Origin: Streptosporangium roseum DSM 43021
GTDB lineage: Bacteria > Actinomycetota > Actinomycetes > Streptosporangiales > Streptosporangiaceae
NCBI RefSeq assembly: GCF_000024865.1
Contig: NC_013595.1
Coordinates: 7,130,001 to 7,194,000 of the forward strand
DNA length: 64,000 bases
Reading direction: 5' to 3'
Shown here: piece by piece, positions 26,952 to 36,214 of the stretch
Position numbering within the stretch: position 1 is the first letter of the stretch
How the letters are laid out: the number at the start of each line of letters is the position of its first letter
The notes under the pieces: model-generated
Databases searched by the model: none
Told to the model about the DNA's origin: nothing
Seen by the model: only the letters and a program-made list of their open reading frames with translations
Made by a program: the position numbers and the translations under genes

Positions 26952-28067
26952 ATGTCGACTCACGATCTCTACACGATCCCGGCCGAGCTCTCCACGTGGG
27001 ATGTCGAGGCGGCCGGAGCCGCCCGCTTCACATGGGAATACGACGACGGCAGAGACCGCATGCTCGCCCTGTACCAGAAGGGCAAGGACAAGCAGTGGGA
27101 CTCCGTCAAACGCATCGACTGGGGCCTTGAGGTCGATCCGTACAACGTGCTCGGCATCCCGGACAACACCATCGCCATCCACGGCACGCCCCTGTGGGAC
27201 CGGATGGACGCCAGGCAGCGGCAGGAGGTCCGCCTGCACGGCGCCGCCTGGCAGTTCTCCCAGTTCCTCCACGGCGAGCAGGGCGCGATGATCTGCTCGG
27301 CCCGCATCGTGGAGTCGGTCCCCGACCTCGACTCCAAGTTCTACGCCGCCACCCAGACCATGGACGAGGCCCGGCACGCCGAGACCTACGCCCGCTTCCT
27401 TCAGGAGAAGGTCGGCCTCGCCTACCCCATCAACGAGCACCTCAAGGCCCTGCTGGACAACACGCTGAGCGACTCCCGCTGGGACATGCCCTACCTCGGC
27501 ATGCAGGTGCTCATCGAGGGCCTGGCCCTGGCCGCCTTCGGCGTGATGCGCGACATCACCACCAAGCCGCTGCCCAAGCAGATCCTCGCCTACGTCATGC
27601 AGGACGAGGCCCGGCACGTGGCCTTCGGCCGGATGGCGCTGCGCGACTACTACAGCCAGCTCACCGAGACCGAGCTGCGCGAGCGCGAGGACTTCGTCAT
27701 CGAGGGCTGCTACCTGATGCGCGACCGGCTGCGCGGCCGGGAGACGTGGGAGACCATCGGCCTCAACAGGTCCGAGGTCGCCGAGGCCATGGAGTGCGTC
27801 GACCGGTCCGAGTACCTCAAGCTGTTCCGCTCCCTGCTGTTCAGCCGCATCGTGCCGTGCGTCAAGGACATCGGCCTGTGGAGCCCCCGCCTCCAGCAGG
27901 CCTACGCCGACATGGGCGTCCTGGACATGGCCGGCCAGAGCCTGGACGCGCTGATGAGGCAGGACGAGGAGATCGCCGACAGGCTCGACGCCGAGCGCTT
28001 CGCCCTGGAGGAGGCCGAGCGCCACGCCGAGGTCGCCGAGACCGTGGCCATGGGCGCCGAGTCCTGA
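26952..28067 (+). CDS. ferritin-like di-iron carboxylate protein
   Basis: 371 residues; GGAGG lies 5 bases before the ATG. The four-helix metal site is complete: Glu109 (LHGEQG), Glu139 and His142 (MDEARHAETY), Glu189 (VLIEGLA), Glu219 and His222 (QDEARHVAFG). This is the E, ExxH, E, ExxH ligand order of ribonucleotide-reductase-R2-like and AurF-like di-iron oxygenases or oxidases. A soluble cytoplasmic oxidation reaction is likely; the substrate and redox partner are unknown. TetR control through two operator boxes suggests induction by a small molecule. No ferredoxin or reductase gene adjoins it. Confidence 0.85.
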   Translation: MSTHDLYTIPAELSTWDVEAAGAARFTWEYDDGRDRMLALYQKGKDKQWDSVKRIDWGLEVDPYNVLGIPDNTIAIHGTPLWDRMDARQRQEVRLHGAAWQFSQFLHGEQGAMICSARIVESVPDLDSKFYAATQTMDEARHAETYARFLQEKVGLAYPINEHLKALLDNTLSDSRWDMPYLGMQVLIEGLALAAFGVMRDITTKPLPKQILAYVMQDEARHVAFGRMALRDYYSQLTETELREREDFVIEGCYLMRDRLRGRETWETIGLNRSEVAEAMECVDRSEYLKLFRSLLFSRIVPCVKDIGLWSPRLQQAYADMGVLDMAGQSLDALMRQDEEIADRLDAERFALEEAERHAEVAETVAMGAES

Positions 28068-28165
28068 CCCGCGGTCACCCACCCGCCGGACCGGCCGGGG
28101 ATCACCGGTCCGGCGGGCGGGTGACGGCAGGACCGGCGGGGGCTCGGAGGCGCTCCGGCGTGTTC

Positions 28166-28891
28166 TCAGGACTGGTCGAGGACGCTCAGCCCCACCAGGA
28201 GGGCCTGCCGCTCCCGCGTGCTCAGGGTCTCGTACGGCAGGGCCGCGCGGCGGTTGGTCTCGGCCTCGATCCGGCCGCGGACGGGCCCCGAGGTCAGGGT
28301 GACGATCTGGGCGGCGGTGAGGCCGGCCGCCCGCCAGGCGGCGGCGTGGGCGTCGGCCCGGTGGTAGCGCAGCGCGGCCAGCCGGTTGAACAGCAGCACG
28401 CCCGCGGGGGTCCCCTCCGGCTCGTGGGGCGGCGAGGCCTGCCTGAAGGCCGTACCGCCGCTGCCGGCACCGGCCGCGAGCAGCCGCCCGGCGAAGTCCG
28501 CGAGCTCGGGCAGCCGGTCGGCGTGGGCCGCCCACATCCGGCCGGTCACCACCGCGTGCACCTCGTACAGTTCCGCGATGAAGGCGAGCGCGCCGTCCGT
28601 CGCGCGCAGCAGGCCTCCCTCTCCGGGGAGGAGGGTGCCCTGGGCGATCTGGACCTCGGTGTCGGCGTCGTCGAAGGGGTTGTAGCGGTAGAGGGCGGCC
28701 AGCCCCTCGGGGGTGAGCGGCCTGGCCGGAAGCACGTAGCGAAGATCGATCAGCAGATCCGCGTGGAGCCCGGACCGCTCGACGAGCTCCCGGCCGAGGG
28801 GCCGGCTCGCGACATGGACGCCGAGATGAACGGCGTCGATCAGCGGAGCGATCGACGCCGCGTAGCCGGGCAGATCATCGAAACGTGACAT
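28166..28891 (-). CDS. conserved actinobacterial protein of unknown function
   Basis: 241 residues, predicted mostly helical, with no signal peptide or membrane segment. Recognisable features are an N-terminal YAASIAPLIDAVHLGVHVA, a central GLAALYRYNPFDDADTEVQ and a C-terminal stretch rich in Arg and Ala. I do not recognise a catalytic motif or a named family. It stands alone on the minus strand between the ferritin-like gene (tail to tail, 98 bases) and the DUF202 pair. Confidence 0.6.
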   Translation of the reverse strand: MSRFDDLPGYAASIAPLIDAVHLGVHVASRPLGRELVERSGLHADLLIDLRYVLPARPLTPEGLAALYRYNPFDDADTEVQIAQGTLLPGEGGLLRATDGALAFIAELYEVHAVVTGRMWAAHADRLPELADFAGRLLAAGAGSGGTAFRQASPPHEPEGTPAGVLLFNRLAALRYHRADAHAAAWRAAGLTAAQIVTLTSGPVRGRIEAETNRRAALPYETLSTRERQALLVGLSVLDQS

Positions 28892-29058
28892 GCTGCGCTA
28901 TCCTGCCGCATTTTTATCGAATTCGGAGGAGTTACCTGTTCTCGGGCAGCCCTCCGGCCGGATACGTGTGCGCAACCGGATAACTTTCCACACCGGCCTC
29001 ACCCGCCCCGTCTGAGGATCCGGCCCCGGCGGATCCGGCTCCGGCGGCCGGCGCGGGC

Positions 29059-29382
29059 CTACCGGAGGAGCACGAACGCGACGGCTCCGGCGGCGGCGGC
29101 GAGGGTGCCGAGCCAGGCGACGACGGCATCGGCCCGTTCGTCGAGGGGGCTGCCCGCGTGCAGGGCGTGTTGCACGCGCTGGTAGCGGATGCCGGTGCGG
29201 GCCAGCAGGACCGCGCCGCACAGGGCGGCCAGGGCGAAGAGGACGACGGTGATCGGGGGCGTGCCGACGCGCAGCCCGATGCCCGCGGCGCCCAGACCGC
29301 TGACCGCGAGCAGGGCGGCCGTGCGGACCCAGGCCAGCCGGGTCCGCTCGTTCTGCAGACCCTCGTCCCACAGGGGGCTCAT
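29059..29382 (-). CDS. DUF202 (YidH-type) membrane protein
   Basis: 107 residues with three hydrophobic helices. The opening LQNERTRLAWVRTAALLAVSG is the DUF202 signature, a conserved polar Asn-Glu-Arg-Thr helix that leads into the membrane. The ATG at 29382 overlaps the stop of the upstream paralogue (ATGA), fixing the start. DUF202 proteins have no settled function and usually occur as adjacent pairs, which suggests a heteromeric membrane complex. Confidence 0.85.
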   Translation of the reverse strand: MSPLWDEGLQNERTRLAWVRTAALLAVSGLGAAGIGLRVGTPPITVVLFALAALCGAVLLARTGIRYQRVQHALHAGSPLDERADAVVAWLGTLAAAAGAVAFVLLR

Positions 29383-29720
29383 CGGCCCAGCAGGATGAGG
29401 ATCATGGCGAGCACGGCCACGGTCGCCACGCCGTACCCCAGCAGGGGGGCGATGGCGGGAGGCGGGAGCGGGGTGGCGCTGCGCAGGGCGCGCTGGACCC
29501 GGCGCCAGCGGGGATAGGCCATCGCGGCCGACAGGGCCGCCAGGCACACCAGGGTGAGGGCCAGCACGGTCCGCATCCAGGGCACGAACACGTCTTCGGA
29601 GACAGCGGCCATGGCGACGCCGCCCGCGCTCAGCGCGAGCGACGTGCTCAGCCAGGTCAGAAAGGTGCGTTCGTTCGCGAGCGTGAACCGGGGATCCGGT
29701 TCGTTGCCGGGGCTGTTCAT
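29379..29720 (-). CDS. DUF202 (YidH-type) membrane protein
   Basis: 113 residues. The DUF202 signature LANERTFLTWLSTSLALSAG is followed by two further membrane helices, the last ending at the C-terminus (VAVLAMILILLGR). It is the first gene of a two-gene unit and is coupled to its paralogue by a four-base overlap. Its function is unknown. Confidence 0.87.
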   Translation of the reverse strand: MNSPGNEPDPRFTLANERTFLTWLSTSLALSAGGVAMAAVSEDVFVPWMRTVLALTLVCLAALSAAMAYPRWRRVQRALRSATPLPPPAIAPLLGYGVATVAVLAMILILLGR

Positions 29721-29812
29721 GGGAACGACGCTATTTCAGCGACATTCCCCCTAGAGAACCCGGGATTGGCCGGAGCCCCGGACGGAGGTGGCGGTGAGCT
29801 GCGGAAAAAGCC

Positions 29813-30214
29813 TCAGCCGCAGGCGGAGGTGAGCTGCTCGACCCACTTGACCGAGTCGGTCGCGACCTTCTGCCCCGCGTCGACGGCGCTGTTGGCGTCG
29901 GTGACGTTCAGACCCTCCAGGTCCTTGGCGACGCCGTCGGCGGCCTCCTTGAGGGTGGTGTTGGCCGCCTTGTCGGCCAGGTCGCCGAGCTTGGCTGCCC
30001 CGTCGTTCAGCGCCTTCTCCATCGCGGCGGGGTCCTCGATCAGAGGAGTGATCTTCTGGACGGTGTCGGTGACGATGGCGGCGGCCTGCAGGCACTGCTG
30101 GGCCTTGTCCACTCCCTCGCTCACCTGCTGAAGCTCGGAGCATCCGGTGGTGATGAGTGCAGCGGCCAACACGGAGGCGGCGAGGACGGGGATCCGTCGC
30201 GGAAGGGGTCGCAT
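29813..30214 (-). CDS. small lipoprotein of unknown function
   Basis: 133 residues. The signal ends in a lipobox LITTGC (Cys at about 25), so the mature protein is lipid-anchored outside the membrane. The rest is predicted as amphipathic helix (CLQAAAIVTDTVQKITPLIE, EKALNDGAAKLGDLADKA) with Cys at position 41 or so and at the penultimate residue, which could pair. It resembles small helical actinobacterial lipoproteins without assigned function. Confidence 0.75.
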   Translation of the reverse strand: MRPLPRRIPVLAASVLAAALITTGCSELQQVSEGVDKAQQCLQAAAIVTDTVQKITPLIEDPAAMEKALNDGAAKLGDLADKAANTTLKEAADGVAKDLEGLNVTDANSAVDAGQKVATDSVKWVEQLTSACG

Positions 30215-30452
30215 GCCCCGACCCTACCCAACGGGCCGGTACCGCAGGCGCCGTCGTGCACGTCCGGCGGGCCGTGAAGGCCCGGAGTAAGGTGGTCGTA
30301 CCCGTTCCGCCCGGACCGGGAGCCGCCGCGGGCCGGACCGGACGGCACCTCCCGGCGGCGGCGTCGTCATGGACGATCCCGCCCGCGGACGGGCTCATCG
30401 GAACATGGCTCCGGCCGAACGACCGCCATGAGATACCCACATAAGGGGGAAC

Positions 30453-30710
30453 ATGCATACCTGCGAGCATCTCGCTCTGGTCCAGGACCCGCCCCCTCGC
30501 ACGCCCCAGGGGTGCGAGGAATGCCTCAGCACCGGCATGCGCTGGGTCCACCTGCGCAGGTGCCTGTCGTGCGGGCACATCGGCTGCTGTGACTCCTCAC
30601 CCGGCAAGCACGCGACCGCCCACTACAAGGAGACCGACCACCCGGTCGTGGCCTCCTTCGAACCGGGTGAGGACTGGCGGTGGTGCTACATCGACAACAT
30701 CATCGGCTAG
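30453..30710 (+). CDS. UBP-type zinc-finger protein
   Basis: 85 residues consisting only of a ZnF-UBP domain. Cys and His ligands follow the family order: C4, H6, C21-x2-C24, C37-x2-C40, H42, C45, then the His set in SPGKHATAHYKETDHPV, with WRWCYID near the end. In eukaryotes the domain binds the ubiquitin C-terminus; the role of free bacterial versions is not established. AAGGGGGAAC precedes the ATG. Its last four bases overlap the last four of the antiporter gene on the opposite strand. Confidence 0.88.
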   Translation: MHTCEHLALVQDPPPRTPQGCEECLSTGMRWVHLRRCLSCGHIGCCDSSPGKHATAHYKETDHPVVASFEPGEDWRWCYIDNIIG

Positions 30711-32290
30711 ACGCGCTCAAGGGTGGCCTCCTCGAAGTCGAGCTCCTGCATGACCCTGCGGAGCACCTCGTCGTCGATGCGCCCCTCGTCACGGAGCCGG
30801 ACGAGCACCTCGCGCTCGGCCGCCAGCATCTCCCGGCGCAGCCGCCGGTAGACGCTGCTCGGCGTCTCCTCGCCCTCGGGGCCGGTGCCGCCGCCGAGCC
30901 GCTCCCACGCGCTGAGCGCCCGGCGTTCGGACCGTGACCTGAGCTGGTCGACCACGTCCTCGTGGACGTCGGTGGCCCCCTCGGCCACCAGCTCCTCCAG
31001 CCGGGCCAGCCCGGCGGCGGCCGCGGCCTGCTGGGCGGCGGCCTCGGCGAGGTTGTCGGCGAAGATCTCCTGCTCGTTGGAGATCTTCAGCCTCCGGATG
31101 ATCGCCGGGAACGACATCCCCTGGATCAGCAGGGTGCCGATCACCACCACGAAGGTGAGGAAGAGCAGCGTGTCGCGGCCGGGGAAGTCCTGCGGGAGGG
31201 CGAAGGCGGCGGCCAGGGAGACCACCCCGCGCATGCCCGCCCAGCTCACGATGACCACGTTCTGCCAGGACGGCGCGTGCGGCTCGCGCCGGCGGACCTT
31301 CCTGGACAGGATCCTGGGCAGGTAGATGCCGGGCACGACCCAGATGACCCTGGCGAGCACCGTGGCGGCGAAGACCGCCAGCGCCATCCCGGCGAGGTGC
31401 CACGGGTCCGCTCCCCGCAACGCCTTCATGATCGGCCAGAGCTGCAGGCCGATCAGCACGAACACGACCGACTCCAGGAAGAAACCCAGGACCCGCCAGA
31501 CGGCGTCGGACAGGATCCGGGTGCCGAAGGCCGCGGTGGGCAGGCGGTGGCCGATGTAGAGGCCGACGATCACCACCGCGATCACCCCGGAGACGTGCAC
31601 GCTCTCGGCCGCGAGGTAGACCACGAACGGGATGAGCAGCATGACGGTGTTCTCGACGAGCGAGTCCCGCAGGAACACCAGTCCCCGGGCCAGGACCCAG
31701 GCGAGCACGACTCCGAGCACGACGCCGCCCACCGCCGCGGACAGGAACCTCGCGGTCGCGTCCAGCCAGGTGATCCCCGCTCCCATCGCGGCGGCGATGG
31801 CCACCCGGTACGCGGTGAGCGCGGTGGCGTCGTTGAACAGGCTCTCCCCCACCAGGATGGTGACCACCTTGCGGGGCAGCCCGAGCCTGCGGGCCACCGC
31901 GACCGCAGCGACCGCGTCGGGCGGCGCCACGATCGCGCCCAGCGCGAACGCGGCGGCCAGCGGCAGCGTGGGCAGGAGCAGGTGGGTGACCCAGCCGACG
32001 ACCAGGGTGGTGAACAGCACCAGTCCGACCGAGAGCAGCGCGACCGGCCTGCGGACCGCCTTGAGCCTGAGGTAGGAGCTTTCGATCGCGGCGGAGTAGA
32101 GCAGCGGCGGCAGGAACACCAGCAGGACCAGCTCGGGGTCCAGTTCGTACTCCGGCACCAGCGGCGACAGCGCCAGCCCCGCCAGCACCAGCAGGAGGGG
32201 GACGGACCAGCCCCTGCGCCTGGCCACCGCCGCCACCGCGATCGCGATGACCGGCACGACCAGTATCTGTAGCACCGACGCTTGGCTCAT
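30707..32290 (-). CDS. CPA1-family Na+/H+ antiporter
   Basis: 527 residues. About 12 membrane helices span 1-405, with the CPA1 ion-site helix reading ALGAIVAPPDAVAAVAVARR and a following GESLFNDATALTAY. Both are typical of bacterial Nha/NhaP-type exchangers (TIGR00831-like). The final 120 residues form a charged, probably coiled-coil cytoplasmic tail (LAEAAAQQAAAAAGLARLEE). It would exchange cytoplasmic Na+ for external H+. Its end touches the zinc-finger gene tail to tail. Confidence 0.92.
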   Translation of the reverse strand: MSQASVLQILVVPVIAIAVAAVARRRGWSVPLLLVLAGLALSPLVPEYELDPELVLLVFLPPLLYSAAIESSYLRLKAVRRPVALLSVGLVLFTTLVVGWVTHLLLPTLPLAAAFALGAIVAPPDAVAAVAVARRLGLPRKVVTILVGESLFNDATALTAYRVAIAAAMGAGITWLDATARFLSAAVGGVVLGVVLAWVLARGLVFLRDSLVENTVMLLIPFVVYLAAESVHVSGVIAVVIVGLYIGHRLPTAAFGTRILSDAVWRVLGFFLESVVFVLIGLQLWPIMKALRGADPWHLAGMALAVFAATVLARVIWVVPGIYLPRILSRKVRRREPHAPSWQNVVIVSWAGMRGVVSLAAAFALPQDFPGRDTLLFLTFVVVIGTLLIQGMSFPAIIRRLKISNEQEIFADNLAEAAAQQAAAAAGLARLEELVAEGATDVHEDVVDQLRSRSERRALSAWERLGGGTGPEGEETPSSVYRRLRREMLAAEREVLVRLRDEGRIDDEVLRRVMQELDFEEATLERV

Positions 32291-32494
32291 CCCACTCCCA
32301 CATCGCTATGGGCGATCAGCGTACGGGACCTCTCCCGGCGGCGCGTGCACCGCCTCGGCCTTTCACCGCGGACGGTCGCGGCACCGGTCCCGCCCTGCCG
32401 GCCCACGGCCCCCGGGCAGGCCGATCACCGGTGCGGACACGCCGAGGGGCGCGGCGCCGGCACGCGGACCCGCCCGGCACCCCTGCGGCGCCGA

Positions 32495-33784
32495 TCACCA
32501 GTCGCGGCGCTCGTCCCGATCCTCGCGGCGGCGGTCGTCGTAGCGCTGGTCGTCATAGCGCTGGTCGTCGTAGTGCTGCTCGGGACGGAGCCGCTCACCG
32601 GTGGAGTGCGGCGGGTCCTGGACGTATGGGCGCGGCATCCGCTGCTCGGCCTGCTGGCCGCGCAGTCCCAGCGGGTCGGACGGGTCCACGTCCTGCTGGT
32701 AGGTGGGCGGCGAGCCGTACAGGTCGCGCAGGTCCGCCGGATGACCGGCCTGCTGGGGATGGTGCGGGGCGGGCTGCTGGGCCCCGAACGCGTAGGGGTC
32801 GGGCTGGGCCGGGGCGGGGTAGCCGTAGCCGTCGGGCTGCGCGCCGTAGGCCGACTGCTGCTGCTGGGCCGCGAAGCCGAAGGGGTCGGTGGAGTGCTGC
32901 TGCCCCTGGGCCGCGTAGGGATCGGCGTGCGACTGGTGGGCGGAGGCCGGGAACTGCTCGACGTGCGGTGTGAAGGGATCCACCGGCTGCTGCCGGGCCG
33001 CCGGGGCGGCGAACGGGTCCACCGGCTGCTGGGCGGGCACGCCGTACGGGTCGGGCTGCTGGGCCTGCGGGGATACGCCGTACGGGTCGGGCTGCGGGGC
33101 GGACACGCCGTAGGGGTCCGGCTGCTGGGTGCCGTAGAGGTCACCGGGTATCTGGTAGAGCGGCTCGGCGGGACCGGCCCCGAGCGGCTCGACCGGCTGC
33201 GGCTGCCCGTAGGGCAGGGAGTCGCCCACGATCATGTTCTCCCGCGGCACCACGTCGGCCGGACCGTACCCGTCGGCCGGGCCGTACCCGTCGGCGGGAC
33301 CGTATCCGGCGGCCGCACGGTCCTGGGACCGGTCCAACGGCGGCACCGCGCCCCGCGCGACGAGCACGTCGTTGGGGCCGAGGGCCGCGACCTGGCGCGG
33401 CTCGTCCGGCGGAGGGGAGATCTGGGTGGCCGGGTCGGCGTACTGCGGCTGGGCGTAGTCCTCGGGGCGCGGCCGGGCGTACTGCCCGGTGCCGGGGAAC
33501 TCCCCGTGCTCCTGGTAGTCGCCCGCGGGTGCGGGCTGCTGCTCGCCCACCTCGTCGGGATACTGGCCCCCGGCCTCGACGAAGCCCTCGTCAAGGGTGT
33601 CCACCAGACGGCCCACGTCCTGCATGGGCATCCGGAAACTGGCACTGCACATCTCGCCGCGCCACAAGCTCAGCACCAGCGTGCCTTCGTGCCAGGTGAC
33701 CCGGAGAACCCGCTCCTGGCCACGCTCGTCAAAGAACACTTCGCCGAACGACGGCAACGGGACAACTTCCGACATGGAAGACAT
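32495..33784 (-). CDS. Gln/Pro-rich protein with conserved N-terminal domain
   Basis: 429 residues. The first 75 or so (VPLPSFGEVFFDERGQERVL, FRMPMQDVGRLVDTLDEGF) look like a small conserved actinobacterial domain without named function. The remaining 350 residues are low-complexity and rich in Gln, Pro, Asp, Tyr and Gly. They contain repeats such as GYGPAD three times (DNA near 33261-33312) and several PDPYGV and QQPVDPF units. There is no signal peptide or membrane helix. The C-terminal region is probably disordered and ends in a charged RYDDQRYDDRR tail. It is transcribed away from the helicase gene. Confidence 0.65.
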   Translation of the reverse strand: MSSMSEVVPLPSFGEVFFDERGQERVLRVTWHEGTLVLSLWRGEMCSASFRMPMQDVGRLVDTLDEGFVEAGGQYPDEVGEQQPAPAGDYQEHGEFPGTGQYARPRPEDYAQPQYADPATQISPPPDEPRQVAALGPNDVLVARGAVPPLDRSQDRAAAGYGPADGYGPADGYGPADVVPRENMIVGDSLPYGQPQPVEPLGAGPAEPLYQIPGDLYGTQQPDPYGVSAPQPDPYGVSPQAQQPDPYGVPAQQPVDPFAAPAARQQPVDPFTPHVEQFPASAHQSHADPYAAQGQQHSTDPFGFAAQQQQSAYGAQPDGYGYPAPAQPDPYAFGAQQPAPHHPQQAGHPADLRDLYGSPPTYQQDVDPSDPLGLRGQQAEQRMPRPYVQDPPHSTGERLRPEQHYDDQRYDDQRYDDRRREDRDERRDW

Positions 33785-34040
33785 AGTGCTTTAACCAGCC
33801 TTTATTCGTCCACTCGACCCCGGGAAACTCTACCGAACCGGTCTTTCCGTCCCCACCTTCCGTCACTATGACACCAAAACGGGCGATCTTCTTTGATCGT
33901 GGGGAGGCCGGTGAGCCGGATGATCCAGCCAGTTTGCCACGCGCGCCGAGCTCCGGGTCCCGGAATTCCGGGATGCGCCCGGCCTGTGACTCCCCGGAGC
34001 CAGCCGCGATCGTCGGACGGAACGGGTACGGTTGGCTGTC

Positions 34041-36065
34041 GTGCCGACCGACTCCATCGCCCCCACCGAAGACGTCTCCCCGAAGGCGGATCTGCCGCCG
34101 GTGGAGGAATTGCTGAGCACCGCCGTCGAGGCCGTAGGCGGGGTGGAGCGCCCCGGGCAGATCAAGATGGTGCAGGCGGTGCAGCACTCGATCCAGTCGG
34201 GTGACCACCTGGCCGTCCAGGCCGGCACCGGCACCGGCAAGTCCCTGGCCTATCTGATCCCCTCGATCCGCCACGCGATGACCTCCAAGGGCGCCGTGGT
34301 CGTCTCCACCGCCACCATCGCGCTCCAGCGCCAGCTCGTCGACCGCGACCTGCCCCGGCTCTCCGAGGCGCTCGCCCCGCAGCTCCCGCACGAGCCCACA
34401 TACGCGATCCTCAAGGGCCGCCGCAACTACCTGTGCCGCTACAAGGCCAGCGCGGGATGGCCCGACGACGAGCAGGACCAGCTCTTCGACCCGCGCGAGG
34501 TGAGCCTGACCGGGCGGATGGTCCAGCGCATCCAGGAATGGGCCCAGGAGACCGAGACCGGCGACCGCGACGAGCTCGTCCCCGGCGTCAACGAGCAGGC
34601 CTGGCGGCAGTTCTCGGTGAGCGCCAGGGAGTGCCTGGGCGCCACCCGCTGCCCGAGCGGGATGGAGTGCTTCGCCGAGCTGGCCCGCGCCCGTGCCGGT
34701 GAGTCGGACGTCGTCGTCACCAACCACGCGCTGCTCGCGATCGACGCGATGGAGGACTTCCCCCTCCTGCCCGAGCACGAGGTGGTCGTGGTGGACGAGG
34801 CCCACGAGCTGGTCGACCGGGTCACCTCGGTGGTGACCGGCGAGCTGTCGGAGACCATGGTCGCCCTGGCCGCGCGCCGGGTCGGCAAGCTGATCGAGCC
34901 GCACCTCGGCGACCGGCTCGTGGAGGCCGGGGAGGATCTGAAGGCCCTGCTCGCCGTCGCGCCCGCCGGCCGCCTCGACGAGCTCCCCGAGGTGCTCGGG
35001 CTGACACTGGCCCTGGTCCGCGACTCGGCGTGGGGGTGCATCACCGCCCTCGGACCCCGGATGAGCTCCGACAAGGACGACCCCGAGGGCGCGGGGCTGC
35101 GCAAGGCCGCCTTCACCGCCCTGGACGAGGTCCACGACACCGCCCAGCGGATGCTGGACGCGTTCGGCCACGCCGAGGAGGTGGACCGGGCCGAGGTGGT
35201 CTGGCTGGAGACGGGCACCGAGCGCCGCCCGCCCCTGCTGCGGGTGGCCCCGCTGACCGTGGCCGGCATGCTCCGCGACAAGCTCTTCGGCGACCGCACG
35301 GTGATCCTGACCTCCGCCACGCTGGCGCTGGGCGGCGCGTTCGACGGGCTGGCCCGCCAGTGGGGGCTGGGCGCCAAGGAAGGGGCCAAGGAGCGGTCCG
35401 GGTGGACCGGCCTGGACGTCGGCTCCCCCTTCGACCACCCGCGCAGCGGCATCCTCTACGTCGCCAAGCACCTGCCCCAGCCGGGCCGTGACGGCCTGCC
35501 CGAGGCCTACCTGGAGGAGATAACCGAGCTTATCGAGGCCGCCGGCGGCCGGACCCTCGGCCTGTTCTCCTCGATGCGGGCCGCCAAGGCCGCCACCGAG
35601 GCCCTGCGGGACCGGCTGAGCGTGCCGCTGCTCTGCCAGGGCGACGACTCCACGATGCTGCTGGTCAAGCAGTTCTCCGAGGACGAGCCGACATGCCTGT
35701 TCGGCACCCTGTCCCTCTGGCAGGGCGTGGACGTGCCGGGGCCCTCCCTGCGCCTGGTCATCATCGACCGCATCCCCTTCCCCCGCCCGGACGACCCGCT
35801 GAGCTCCGCCCGCCAGCGCCACGTCGCGGCCAAGGGCGGCAACGGCTTCATGTCGGTCGCCGCCACCCACGCGGCCCTGCTGCTCGCCCAGGGCGCGGGC
35901 CGCCTGCTGCGCAGCCAGCACGACAAGGGAGTGGTCGCGGTCCTGGATCCCCGCCTGGCCACGGCGCGCTACGCGGGTTTCCTGCGCGACTCGCTGCCGC
36001 CCTTCTGGCCCACCAACGACCCGGCGAAGGTCCGCGAGGCCCTCAGGCGCCTGGCCGCGTCGTAG
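34041..36065 (+). CDS. dinG: DinG/XPD-type ATP-dependent DNA helicase
   Basis: About 674 residues, superfamily 2 Fe-S helicase. Walker A is AGTGTGKSLAY, the DEAH box is VVVDEAHEL, and four Cys (LCRYK, then ECLGATRCPSGMEC) supply the Fe-S cluster between them. C-terminal motifs LTSATLALGG, LFGTLSLWQGVD and QGAGRLLRS follow. It would unwind 5'-overhang DNA in repair or R-loop removal. I prefer the GTG at 34041, because TACGGT at 34027-34032 looks like a -10 box for a leaderless message; a TTG at 34032 is the alternative. It converges on the GDSL hydrolase gene across a hairpin. Confidence 0.9.
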   Translation: MPTDSIAPTEDVSPKADLPPVEELLSTAVEAVGGVERPGQIKMVQAVQHSIQSGDHLAVQAGTGTGKSLAYLIPSIRHAMTSKGAVVVSTATIALQRQLVDRDLPRLSEALAPQLPHEPTYAILKGRRNYLCRYKASAGWPDDEQDQLFDPREVSLTGRMVQRIQEWAQETETGDRDELVPGVNEQAWRQFSVSARECLGATRCPSGMECFAELARARAGESDVVVTNHALLAIDAMEDFPLLPEHEVVVVDEAHELVDRVTSVVTGELSETMVALAARRVGKLIEPHLGDRLVEAGEDLKALLAVAPAGRLDELPEVLGLTLALVRDSAWGCITALGPRMSSDKDDPEGAGLRKAAFTALDEVHDTAQRMLDAFGHAEEVDRAEVVWLETGTERRPPLLRVAPLTVAGMLRDKLFGDRTVILTSATLALGGAFDGLARQWGLGAKEGAKERSGWTGLDVGSPFDHPRSGILYVAKHLPQPGRDGLPEAYLEEITELIEAAGGRTLGLFSSMRAAKAATEALRDRLSVPLLCQGDDSTMLLVKQFSEDEPTCLFGTLSLWQGVDVPGPSLRLVIIDRIPFPRPDDPLSSARQRHVAAKGGNGFMSVAATHAALLLAQGAGRLLRSQHDKGVVAVLDPRLATARYAGFLRDSLPPFWPTNDPAKVREALRRLAAS

Positions 36066-36139
36066 GCCCCGGGCTCACCGGCCGAGGGGGCGGCGGATCG
36101 GACCGTCCGGCCGTCGCCACCCCGGGCTCGCCCGGTCGG

Positions 36140-36171
36140 GGGCGACGGGCAGAACCGCCCGGCCGTCGCCC
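36140..36171. terminator. hairpin terminator between convergent genes
   Basis: GGGCGACGG (36140-36148) pairs perfectly with CCGTCGCCC (36163-36171) across a 14-base loop. It lies in the 149-base space between the helicase stop and the GDSL hydrolase stop. Confidence 0.65.
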
Positions 36172-36214
36172 TTCGCTCCCGCCGACCGGCTCCGTTCCGC
36201 TCCCGCCCACCGGT

